From Dryomyza anilis (taxonomy: Eukaryota > Arthropoda > Insecta > Diptera > Dryomyzidae), in the NCBI GenBank assembly GCA_951804985.1, contig OX638131.1, positions 61,533,598 through 61,597,597 on the forward strand: a stretch of 64,000 nt of DNA. The letters run 5' to 3'. Below the pieces are notes generated by a model. The model ran no database searches and was not told the origin of the DNA. It worked only from the letters and a program-made list of their open reading frames with translations. Both the position numbers and the translations under genes were made by a program. Positions 43,018-53,229 of this stretch are shown piece by piece; position 1 is the stretch's first letter, and each line of letters begins with the position of its first letter.

Positions 43018-43234
43018 TGGCCTAAATTCAATGACATCGCGGGTTGCTGATAATGCAAGAGTTGCTTTCACGGTCAGCGTTAAGAACTCGAGTTGCGGAT
43101 CGAACTTGAGTTCTTTACGGAACTTGTGATTGGTTAAAATTATGCTTCTGGGCAAAAGCAGCAATTTATTAAATGTTATTAAATTGTTATTTATTAAATG
43201 TCTTATTTTAGGTGATAAAATAGGGACTTTAACA
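43018..43234 (+). repeat. Gypsy 3' LTR with internal deletion
   Basis: 217 bp. Its first 150 bp equal the start of the 5' LTR and the last 65 bp equal its end, with about 195 bp deleted between GCAAAAGCAGCAA and TTATTAAATG. A short TTATTAAATGTTATTAAATTG duplication sits at the deletion joint. Confidence 0.75.
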
Positions 43235-43886
43235 AATGTCACTGCTTGCAAATTAAAAAGAGTCTTTAATTGCGCATTTATTTGCATCCGCTTATTCTCG
43301 TATTGCTCCACGAGATTAGACCAAGCAAATGAGAATCCAGCATTGGTAAGCGGAGCATTTTTTACAATATCATTTGCTTCGCCTGGGGTCTTTTGATTAA
43401 GGTAGAATAATTTTTTTACATCACTTAATCGAGAATTGTTAATGTACATAGCCGAAAACAGATCTCTGAATGTGGGCCATGCAGCATAATCACCATCAAA
43501 AATATCCATGTCACATGGGGGTAAACTTATATAGGGTTCGAATTGTATCGGGGTCGTTTCTTCTCTTGCCTTGGGAGTTTCTACCGGGTGTTTGAATGTC
43601 TCCATTATTTCTGAAATTGAAGCAATACAGCGTATGTACGCGTTGTACGCTTTGGAATATTTATCCTTCAGCTTCTTTCTGTCCTTCGTACAGAATGATA
43701 CGAAGCTTGGAAATTATCCCACAGAAATGTAAGCTGCTTCTGATGATCCAATGCATGAGGTATTAAATATTGGGTAGGGGTCTCGCAAATACTTTGCTCA
43801 AATTCAATAATATAGTTTCCAAATTGAAAAAATGCTGTCAGAGCCGCCATATTTTTTATTATTGTGTAGGGTTTTAAAATATTCAA
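43235..43886 (-). pseudogene. BEL/Pao Gag, N-terminal part
   Basis: Minus-strand frames 43886-43668 and 43605-43235. Conserved text includes YISLPPCDMDIFDGDYAAWP, FRDLFSAMYINNSRLSDVKK, LFYLNQKTPGEANDIVK and ENKRMQINAQLKTLFNL. This is the DUF1759-type Gag core of BEL/Pao elements (a LPxxxLPxFDGDxxxWxxFxDxF pattern). It is cut at AVTF exactly at the end of the gypsy LTR (43234). One frameshift lies between the two frames near 43660. Confidence 0.85.
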
Positions 43887-43899
43887 CTAATTTGAGACA

Positions 43900-45112
43900 A
43901 TCTCAAATATTTCAATAATAAATATTGGGTCTGGATGGCTTAATCTAAAAGATTATCACGGGTCGCAATAGTTTTTCAGAAAATAAATCTGAAAACTTAT
44001 AAAAAATATATAAATAATTTTTATGTTTGGGTGTGTATGGGTTAACAGCAATCAAAATGATTTGTTCACAATGAAAGAACGATAAAAACGTATTAAATCA
44101 ATTCGTTTTTAGATAAACTTCAACAAAATTTGAAAAATTTATCTTTGGATCAAAATCGGTTAACTTTAAAATTTTATTTAGTGGTAAACCGGTTCGCAAA
44201 TAAAATTTTATAGCGCAGTTAAGCTTTTTGGGTTGCAACTTGTTAAAAATCAAACATATTTTTTATAAAAATTCGATAAAAGAATTAATTTTGTAACAAA
44301 AAAATTCTTAAACTTTATTTAAAAATCAATTAAATGATTTTGGGTCGCTATGGGTTAAGCTTTTAAAAATATTTTTTGATAAAAAACGAGTCGGGTAATT
44401 TTTTATAATAATTTTTCAATCAAAAATTATTAAATATCATTAAAATTTATTTTTTGGGTCGAAAAGGGTTAAAAAAGCTTTAATGTGGGTTTAAAAGGGT
44501 TAAATATTGCTCAATAGGCAATTTCCAAAAAATATTGGATATTTTTTTTTTGGTTTCCACGGGTAATTTATAAAATCCCACGAAAACACTATTTTAGTGC
44601 ACAACGTGGTAAGCCTGTATACACTTGACAGCAGCGCTCTTTCTGTGAGTGTATTAGTGTTTATGTCTATTTGTTTTATGAGCAAATAAAACAAATAAAT
44701 CCAAACGAGTGCAGCAGCCAGTTGCTTGCTGAATACAAATAAAACATGCAAACTTGTATAGCAAAATATATTGAATATGTAACAAATTTATAATAATTAC
44801 AATTTGTAAAAACAGTGATTTTTAGTTTTGATTAAAAATTATTTGGCGCACGATTATTTTAATGAAACGATCGTTTCGTAATTCGTGTAACTCTTTTGTT
44901 TGAGTTCGGGTCGCAAAAAACAACAATTTTTGCAAAAAAAAAAAAAAACTTCGCCAAATTAACTAAATTTAATCACTTTTTGTTTTTTGTGTGGGTCTGG
45001 TAAATACAATATATTACAGAATTGTGACAAAATTTAAATGTTTTGTGGGTCGGGTCAATCCGCTGCCAAAACTTTACGCTGTCCTTTTTATTAAAGGCTC
45101 GTTTGGACCAAA
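43900..45112 (-). other. BEL/Pao 5' leader
   Basis: About 1.2 kb between Gag start and LTR, without an open frame of note. It is marked by repeated GGGTTAA and GGGTCGC words on the plus strand. At the LTR boundary the minus strand reads TTTGGTCCAAACGAGCC, a likely primer-binding site. Confidence 0.6.
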
Positions 45113-45564
45113 TGTTCGGGTGGTGAACGGGTTGGCGTGGCTTTAAAATAAAACTATATCAAACCTTATGTGTTGAATGTATTGGGTCTTGTGTATAATG
45201 TTGATGTAATTGCTGTGTTTTCACCAATTTGTTCCTTCTGTAGAACTTCCTTCCTTGGTGTTGTGATTGTGTTGATTGTTGAATTTGTTCAATTTGGGTT
45301 TATGTGTATTATAAAATGTCGCGCGGACCGGGTTGTCGCGTTGACGGGTTGTTATTATTATTGTCGCGATGACGGGTTTATAATGTTTAATTTAACTTTA
45401 TATATCTATGTCGCGGAGACGGGTGGGCCGATCGTGCGCTCGGTTTTAGATAGACGTAACGAGTGTCCATCTTTCACATAAAACGTCAAAACTCATTGCA
45501 ACGAGTATCACTGCAACGAGTGGGTCTGGCGGGCGTGTTCGTAAACATTGGGTTTACGTTTTAC

Positions 45565-45567
<3 letters not shown>
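45113..45567 (-). repeat. BEL/Pao 5' LTR
   Basis: Matches 35200-35653 over almost its whole length (TGTTCGGGTGGTGAACGGGT to GTTTTACGTA). Its outer end runs straight into a (TA)n tract, so the last few bases are lost or replaced. A duplicated ATCACTGCAACGAGT lies near 45500. Confidence 0.8.

Positions 45568-45628
<61 letters not shown>
45566..45628. repeat. (TA)n microsatellite
   Basis: Pure TA for about 60 bp at the outer edge of the BEL LTR. Confidence 0.9.
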
Positions 45629-45634
<6 letters not shown>

Positions 45635-46516
45635 GGTATATACATAGTATATATAGTATATATATATTGATAGTATTTCAATAGAAAAACAATTTATACC
45701 ATTAATATTGATCAATAGGATGCGTCCCATTTGTTCAGTAATATTGAAACTGTTAATACAATGTGTGGTTATACCATATATTTTATAATGTGATATTTTA
45801 ATTACAATAAGAAAGACCTATACAAATTTAATGATACATATTATTAATTTTATGGTCGAATTACATTTTCCTAATAATTTATTAAAACAAAAATGTATTT
45901 CAGTTAATTTATTGTATATATTATTTTATTTAAATGTCGAAATTGATATTCACTTTTACAACATACACATAAAAAGACACTTCTTGCTGCACTTCTTCTT
46001 GATTATAACACATTTAATGTTTGCTTTGAGTTCCAATAATTGATTGTAGTACTTGAGTCTGCAGTTGTTTTTGAGTCCGTTGCCATAATAGAAGTTCGAT
46101 GTATTATTTAAGTTCTGTACTAAATAAAAGTATGAATAAATATATAAATATAATTTATTTACATTAAATACATTGAGTCCTTACCAATGTCGGGTTTAAT
46201 AATGTGGATTATTCCAAAAAAATACATGCGACCATTTTGAGCAAACACGCAGAAGGACGTATAAAACGAACATGTTTGTATTCGTTTTATGTTTTTTTAC
46301 ACCACGTTTATTATTATAGGAGGAAACCACTAAAACAACATTATTTATTCTATTTAAAATAAAAATATTGAAATATTTAAATTTATGGTACTGAATTTTT
46401 CAAATACTATTGAATTAATTAGAATACTTTTGATTTAAAAAGAAAAAACTATTAATACTTTAACCATAAGATCAATGGTCGTACCATAAAGTACTTAATG
46501 GTACATTTTCTTCTGA

Positions 46517-46518
<2 letters not shown>
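45629..46518. other. AT-rich, possible small TIR element
   Basis: Short motifs TATACCATTAAT near 45697 and ATTAATACTTTAACCAT near 46450 are loosely inverse, and the right edge ATTTTCTTCTGAGTG precedes another (TA)n. This could be a decayed transposon flanked by TA expansions. No coding evidence. Confidence 0.35.

Positions 46519-46577
<59 letters not shown>
46519..46577. repeat. (TA)n microsatellite
   Basis: Pure TA for about 58 bp. Confidence 0.9.
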
Positions 46578-46581
<4 letters not shown>

Positions 46582-46835
46582 CCATGTTAATGGCCAAGTT
46601 TCACATCCAGCGTATCGATCCGACTATGTCACATATTGCAAAGCCCTAATCATTACCTATCCAACATTCTATTACAAGTTCCAGCACGGGAACCATGGAC
46701 GGAGTATTGGCCACTTCATCATCACCACTTTTTCTCAATATATGACCAAGTTTAACCAGTTGGGAAAGTTAGATCACATGGAAAATTTTAAAGTAGGTGT
46801 TATTATGATAGTTAGGATTATCAAAATTATAGTCG
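46578..46835. other. Unassigned repeat left of a mini-me insertion
   Basis: GTCACATATTGCAAAGCCCT to CATGGACGGAGT resembles 47488-47570 (GGTTACATATTTAGAAAGCC to CTGGACGGATTCGGAG). The two flanks of the following mini-me copy therefore contain diverged copies of one sequence. Confidence 0.45.
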
Positions 46836-47455
46836 GTCTAAGCCGACTATTAATACCCTACACATATGTGTGGTTACCATTCAAATTGGTATATAGGTCA
46901 CCAGGGTATACGAATCCTAAAAATAACTACAAACGTTCCATCGCTGAAGAATTTCCATTCATTTGATACTCATATTTACAAATGGGTGTACCGAATTTCG
47001 ATTTTTTTTTTTGGTAACCACAACTCGTTTCGCAGGAAAACATTATTTTCATGTATTTCAGCATGATGTCAATATATATTTGACCAAAAAAGTTTACCTA
47101 AGCACGTATACAGTAAAATTGATCTGTAGATGTAAATTTTATTTGAGGTATTTGAACATAAGTGGGCGGTTCTCAGGTCACAATAGTCCGATCATGCCAA
47201 TTTTCTTGTTCATGCGTTCTTGCGTAGATATATAAGTAATCTAAATCTAAAGTTTAATTGCTCTAGCTCTTCTACTTTTTCCGTAATCGTGATTTCAACA
47301 GACAGACAGAAGGACAGACAGACGGACATCGCTAAATCGACTCAGAAGGTCATACTGATCAAGAATATATATACTTTTCCTTACCGGAGATGCTTTCTTC
47401 AGTGTGTTACATGTAATGTACCCTTTCACTCTTAGTTTAGGGCAAAATGTACAAT
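46836..47455 (-). mobile_element. mini-me/DINE-1-like element, near full length
   Basis: On the minus strand it starts with TAAACTAAGAGTGAAAGGGT, has the GTCTGTCTGTCC tract (plus strand 47308-47335) and ends in the hairpin ATAGTCGGCTTAGACCGACT. All blocks seen in the 60107 copy are present. Confidence 0.8.
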
Positions 47456-47690
47456 GGATCGATCCATATATATATAGGTTACATATTTAGAAAGCCCTAT
47501 TCATTAGCTCTCCAATCTACTAAATTCCGTTCCAGGCCGAAGATCCTGGACGGATTCGGAGTCATTTATGTGTACCAAACGGAATATTACATTCGCTAAT
47601 ATAGCCGCTGTTAACGTTCTATTAATGCTCTGTAAAAAAAAATGGTTTGTGTCTTTGCTAAAAAAAAATACATATTAACCAGAGCTCTCG
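47456..47690. other. No gene seen
   Basis: Diverged second copy of the sequence at 46630-46720, then AT-rich DNA. Confidence 0.4.
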
Positions 47691-47699
47691 ATTTCATAC

Positions 47700-48175
47700 G
47701 AGTATTTTCGAGTAGCCCGGGTACCCGGGCGCTCGAAAGCCCGGGTAATACCCGGGTAGTTCAAATACTCGGAAAACCCGGGTATTAAATGTTCGAGCTA
47801 CCCGGGTAGTTCGCAAAACCCGGGTAGTTTGTTCGTTCGTTTGTTCGAGCTATTCGAGTAGCTCGCTTGTTCGAGTAGCTCGATGGCTCGTTCGTTGTTC
47901 GAGTAGCTCGATCGTTGTTCGAGCTTCGAGTAGCTCGTTCGTTCGTTCGTTTGTTCGATTGACGATTGTTCATTTGATCGCTTGTTAATTTGTCTGTCCG
48001 TTCGTTTGCTTAATGTGGGAGTTGGTCGGAAGTGGTTGGAAAAATGTGGGTGGACTAAAGTGGGTGGGTGGGCAAAAGTGGTCGGAAAGTGATAAAAAGA
48101 CCGAAAAAAATTTGATTGCAGAAATCGGTAGCAGACATCAAGGGAAATCGAATGGTACCATTCTCAGTGGTTTTT
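47700..48175. repeat. ACCCGGGT / GTTCGAGTAGCTCG repeat, copy 2
   Basis: Same order and orientation as 12165-12600, over 90% similar by eye in the tail from TTGACGATTGTTCATTTG to GGGAAATCGAATGGTACCA. Here only one short inverted GGTACC...GGTACC segment follows (48155-48217) instead of the six-unit palindrome. Confidence 0.8.
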
Positions 48176-48817
48176 GACATCTTTTTGGGGGTCAGAGACC
48201 ACAGAGAGTGGTACCATGGAATTTGGAATTTACAATCATCTAAAATTTAAATTTTTGTTTCCTTTTAAGATATTGGAGCATATTCAAAAACAATTTATAG
48301 TCGATTTTAAATTTTAATTGTGTTTTTAACATTTTATTATTTGTGAAAATTATCAAAAAAGGAGACTTTAATTTAAAAATTTACTTTAAATTATCTATGA
48401 ATATGCGTTATTCTATTTCTGATTCCCAAGTTATTTTTTCGATAAAACTTGAACAGTAAGTTGATAACCATAAAATAATAGTATTTCGAACTTTGTGTAG
48501 ACGCAAAAATAAATTAGTAATCATTGAAAAATTGACGGTGTTGTAACGATTTTCGTTTTCTTTGGATTCACTGCTTTTGCTTTTTGTATTTGCATTTTTT
48601 GTTGTATTTATTAGAGTAGATAATTAGTACAACAAGTTACATAAAGTATTTATGTAGTACAACATGGAAACAATTATCATCAACGTAACAATTTTATTTT
48701 TTTTGATTAGAACTTAATAAAATTTAAAACTTAAAGGTAAACATAAATATTGTTTACCTTTAAGTTTTAAAATTAATTATAATTAAATTATTACATAAAT
48801 AATTAAGTAATACAGTT
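48176..48817. other. AT-rich, with a perfect 17-bp hairpin
   Basis: AAAACTTAAAGGTAAAC (48726-48742) and its exact complement (48752-48768) flank a 9-nt loop. No gene seen. Confidence 0.6.
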
Positions 48818-49046
48818 AATAAATTGCAGCTTAATAATAAGACTAAGATAATAAAAAGAATGAAATATATGAGTGACAGACAGAAAAGTTAATAGATGTT
48901 TAGTTTGAAAAATATGAATAATCAACTGAAATATTACCGATGAGGATTTGAAAATAAATGACATGACGAAAAGCTTAAAGTTATTTGTTCTGGTAGTAGA
49001 TTTTATTTGTGATGGTAGTGAATTCCAAAGTTATATGGCGTTAATG
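48818..49046 (-). mobile_element. LINE 3' end fragment, inverted
   Basis: Reverse complement of 49610-49812, including the end of the coding region (CTTTGGAATTCACTACCATC) and the 3' UTR to TTAAGCTGCAATTTATT. It is a severely 5'-truncated copy, head-to-head with the next feature. Confidence 0.8.
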
Positions 49047-49805
49047 AAATATTTTGCCTATTTCTAAAGATAATATTGACCACAAACTATTCCCGGATGT
49101 ATATTTAAGTGACAATAAATTACAATTAGTTGACAAAGTGAAAAAATTAGGATTTTATGTAAACTCGAAACTGTCTTGTACTGACCATGTTAATAATATT
49201 TTTAAAAGAATCAATTTGACACTCAGATGTCTACGACTATCCGCTTAATTTCTCACCTCTGAAACAAAGAAGACACTCGTTATTCAATTAATGGTTCCCA
49301 TAATAACTTATTTTGAATTAATATATAGTAAACTTGACTCTCACTCAATACATAAATTGCTAATTGCATTTAATGATGCTACCAGATATGTATTCAACAT
49401 AACACGTTATGAACATATATCAGAAAAAAGTAAATGCATTTTGGGCTGTATTTTGTATTGTATCTTCTTACATAAGTTGATTAATCATAGAACACCCTCA
49501 TATCTCTATCAAAAGCTACGTTTCAGTGTTTCAAACAGATTTTGTAACTTTATAATACCTAAATATACATATTTGCACTCGAAGAGACTATTTTTCATTA
49601 ACGCTATATAACTTTGGAATTCACTACCATCACAAATAAAATCTACTACCAGAACAAATAACTTTAATCTTTTCGTCATGTCATTTTTTCCTCATCGGTA
49701 ATATTTCAGTTGTTTATTCATATTTTTCAATCTAAACATCTATTAACTTTTCTGTCTGCAACTCATATATTTCATTCTTTTTATTATCTTAGTCTTATTA
49801 TTAAG

Positions 49806-49812
<7 letters not shown>
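49047..49812 (+). pseudogene. LINE RT thumb and C-terminus (Jockey/CR1-group)
   Basis: Plus-strand frames 49054-49248 and 49261-49611 read LVDKVKKLGFYVNSKLSC, HVNNIFKRINLTLRCLRL, (stop) TKKTLVIQLMVPIITYFELI, FLHKLINHRTPSYLYQKL and LWNSLPSQIKSTTRTNNF. This is the classic order of the thumb and tail region of Jockey/CR1/L2-type reverse transcriptases. The catalytic fingers and palm are absent (5' truncation). It runs to the same 3' end as the inverted copy at 48818. A (TA)n tract follows directly. Confidence 0.8.
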
Positions 49813-49944
<132 letters not shown>

Positions 49945-50219
49945 CCACTAACCGCGGTAGCTCAGTGGTTAGTGCGTTGGACTGCGAGCCGAAAGGTCCC
50001 CGGTTCAAGCCTGGACTGGGGCTAACAACATCTTTTCATAGAAACATTTTCTATACCGCGGTACCTCAGTAAATGGCAAACCTACGAGAGTAAAACCTTT
50101 GCCTATGAAAAAGCTCTCACCCGCCGTTCGGATTCGGCAATAAACTGTAGGTCCCACCACTTTGGGGAGAGAGCTCGGCCGAAGTTCTATACAGGACTGT
50201 AGCGCCAAACTATTATTAT

Positions 50220-50222
<3 letters not shown>
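49945..50222 (+). mobile_element. tRNA-derived SINE inside a (TA)n tract
   Basis: Near-identical to the 14421 copy (opposite strand): head GCGGTAGCTCAGTGG, B box GGTTCAAGCC, GGACTGGGGCTAACAAC, CCGCCGTTCGGATTCGG, GGACTGTAGCGCCAAACT and an (ATT)n tail. The high similarity says the family was active recently. The TA flanks hide the target duplication. Confidence 0.9.
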
Positions 50223-50278
<56 letters not shown>

Positions 50279-50345
50279 GAAATATATATAGATATATATA
50301 TTATATATTATATAGATATATATATATATATATATATATATATTT
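50223..50345. repeat. (TA)n microsatellite, right of SINE
   Basis: TA repeats with a few GATATATA interruptions, up to the edge of the foldback transposon. Confidence 0.9.
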
Positions 50346-52277
50346 CAGTTCTCTATCGCACCCCCTTAATGGTTTCCAAAAACACGATTTTTTCTCTTTA
50401 GCACCACAGCGTCAAAAAACTGCCTTTTTAAAATTCTGAAAAAATTCACATACATATTTGACATTAAATAAAGATCATACCACTTTGATTTGGAGTGGTA
50501 AGAATTTTTCTTCTATTTTTTTCTTAACTTTGAAAATCTATTTTTTTTGTATTCAAATCGCCATAATTTTGTATCGGTTTGAGATACAACATTGAAAACT
50601 GGTACATGGTCATATGTTTTAAGTAGGCCACGACTAGCTGCCATATAAAATTTACATTAAAACCGCTATAACTCTGAAGATATAGGAGGTATATTATTGA
50701 AATTTTGTCCAACATAATATTATACAATACCAAAGTCGAATACTAAAAATTGTTGAGATCGGCCAACTTCCACGCCTACCTGCCATATAAACGTAACATT
50801 TGAAGCACTATAACTTTGGTGTTATATGAGATATATTGATGGAATTGTTCAAGTATTCCTTTTTTGTATCAAGTAATATAAATTCTAAGTATGGGTGTAA
50901 TCAACCAACTGCCACGCCTACCTCTCATATAAACGTAACATTTGAAGCACTATAACTTTGGTGTTATATGAGATATATTGATGGAATTGTTCAAGTATTC
51001 CTTTTTTGTATCAAGTAATATAAATTCGAAGTATGGGTGTAATCAACCAACTGCCACGGCTACCTCCCATATAAACATAACATTTCATTAGCCATAACTC
51101 TGTTTTTGTAAGAGATATCATGTTGAAAATTTTTTTCATTGATTTATTTGTAGGTATGAATAACTAAACGAAATTTTGTTTTGAACAGTCTATTGCAACG
51201 CATACCTACCATATAAATTTAACATTTCATCTCCTATAACTCCGATACTATGCGACATATGATGACAATTTTAGACTATAGTATCACTCTGCTGTTTATC
51301 TTTCCACGGACATTAAAATAAATAAATATTTCAAACATTGATTTTTTTGTAAATTTCAACAAATTACCCTTGTAATTTGAATGAAAAATATGGTATTTAA
51401 ATTTTTCTTAAAATATAAACAAAATGTCGCAAAAAAGAAAACACTGAATTAAAGTGAATTAATCGATGCATTTTAAGTTTTATTAGTTTTTTTATAAAAA
51501 ATGTTTTCATTGTTTTTTTAATGCATTTTACAATTTTTAATGTTGTTTTTTTTTCGATTTTTTTTATTTTAGTCGTATGTGCAATATAAGTATATTAAGA
51601 ATTAATATAATGAAAATTAATGTAAGTTTTCTACAAAAATATGTTTTATAAGAATTTCAAAAAAATTAACCAAAACATTCCCGTTCAAACTTTACATTTC
51701 GAAATTGATGAAGCTTTTTGGGTAATAGTTTTGTAAAAATGTATACGTTATTAAATTTTCCAGAATAGTAATTCGGTAGATATGAAAAGTTACTAATTAT
51801 TGTATTATAAACCTGAACATATTTTTATTGAAATTGAAATGATCAATTGCTGCTGCATTTTGTTTTTTCATTGAAATCGAAAAGTTCCGTTATAAGCTCT
51901 TAGTGTACTTACTACACGGCGTTGAACAAAATCGCAGAGGCATTGTTTTTTCAGTCGACATTAGAATTTATTTGCGTAAATTTAAATATATTGTGTTCCG
52001 AAATTAATAATAATGTATTCAAAAACGATCTCTTGCTACTGCTTCAATCCATACGGATTATTAAATCATAAAAAAGAATGGTTTAAGATCACTAACTGAA
52101 GAAATTAAAAAAAATGGAATTTAGAAGAAAACTTATATGTGTGTACAGGGTGTCGATTAAAATTACGGTACTTTGGACAGACACAACAATTCCAAAGTGA
52201 CGAGTCTAATGATGTTTTAGCTCAAAAAGAATACGCAAATATTGATAACGAGAATTTTGACAATAATATCCTATCCG

Positions 52278-52336
52278 GTAAGTTATACCATTATTAATAT
52301 ATTTTGTAGTCCGCAAGTTATACGTATTTTTTTCAG
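52278..52336 (+). other. Transposase intron 1
   Basis: TCCG|GTAAGT to TTTTTTTCAG|AC. Removal joins the codons for LSDSQSSGEDD in frame. Confidence 0.75.
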
Positions 52337-52782
52337 ACTCCCAAAGTTCTGGTGAGGATGACATGGAAATTCTCAGTCCAGACATAAGTTCACCTGTAAT
52401 AAACCAGGCTTTAGAATTAATAAATGAATCTCCAATACCTAAAAAAAAACTTAAATCTAGTTCTTGGGTTGAAACTAAAGTATCGCATATTGCAGAAAAT
52501 TTAAAAAAAAAATTGATAGGCATTCTCATAAAACGGTATATAAAGAAAGTGTGGAAAACGATGCTCGTAATTTTCGAGAATTGGTTGAAAATTTAAAAAT
52601 TAAATTCCATAATATTAAAAACGACAAAGTAAAACAAATTCAGATTTTAACCTTACTTCCACCAAATTGGAGTGCCGAGTTCATTGCAAAAAAAAAAATG
52701 AATACAACAAGATACATGGCAAGATTATCGAAAACAGTATCGGAAAAAAATGGAATTCTTTCTGTGTCTAATCCAAAACGTG

Positions 52783-52855
52783 GTAACTATTGATATATTA
52801 AATGCTAACATTTAAGAAAAATGTTAGTTTATAAAAATGTTAATTTATACTCTAG
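52783..52855 (+). other. Transposase intron 2
   Basis: CGTG|GTAACT to TATACTCTAG|GA. Removal joins KRG to KTIAEDAKN in frame. Confidence 0.7.
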
Positions 52856-53176
52856 GAAAAACTATAGCGGAAGATGCAAAAAATATTGCTCTCGCGTTCT
52901 ACGAAGATGAGAGAAATTCATCAACTATGCCTAGAAAGAAGGATTTTGTATCTATTCCAGATGAAAATGGGATACGGAGGCACGTTCAAAAAAAGCTTAT
53001 ATTGTCAAATTTATAAGAATTATTTCAAAGTTTTCGGTTGGAATATCCCATGATTGAAATAGGGTTTTCTACTTTTGCATCAATGAGGCCAAAGCATTGC
53101 ATTTTAGCTGGAGCTTCAGGTACTCATACGGTGTGCGTTTGCGCAATACACCAAAACGTGAAGCTGATGATATCAG

Positions 53177-53229
53177 GTATAAAATAAAGCATTTTAAAAT
53201 GATATCTTGTTTTATTAAATAAAATTTAG
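53177..53229 (+). other. Transposase intron 3
   Basis: ATCAG|GTATAA to AAAATTTAG|GT. Removal joins KLMISG to SNIKELS in frame. Confidence 0.7.

Larger units (their letters stand above)
37198..43234 (+). mobile_element. Ty3/gypsy retrotransposon nested in BEL/Pao
   Basis: About 6.0 kb between direct repeats 37198-37609 and 43018-43234, both ending GGGACTTTAACA. The order is LTR, primer-binding site TGGCGCAGCCGG, Gag, protease, RT, RNase H, integrase, LTR. No envelope gene is present: about 50 bp separate integrase from the 3' LTR. Gag is mostly open while Pol has at least six frameshifts or stops. The PBS type (as in 17.6/297-like elements, tRNA-Ser) is from memory. No target duplication was seen. 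Confidence 0.88.
35200..45567 (-). mobile_element. BEL/Pao retrotransposon, rearranged, with nested gypsy element
   Basis: Two matching LTRs (35200-35653 and 45113-45567) enclose minus-strand BEL/Pao Gag and zinc-knuckle/protease pieces. Gag runs 43886 to about 43235 and is then interrupted by a plus-strand Ty3/gypsy element. It resumes at about 36900-36560. A protease-like segment (36417-36080) precedes the zinc knuckles (36060-35791), which is the reverse of the normal order, so the 3' half is rearranged. RT, RNase H and integrase are missing. Confidence 0.85.

Noticed and set aside
42980..43018. An envelope gene after gypsy integrase (errantivirus-type)
   Set aside because: Only tens of bases separate the integrase tail from the 3' LTR, so no env is present in this copy.
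46517..46966. 149-codon frame starting in (TA)n
   Set aside because: Begins in a microsatellite and runs through a mini-me flank; no coding signal.
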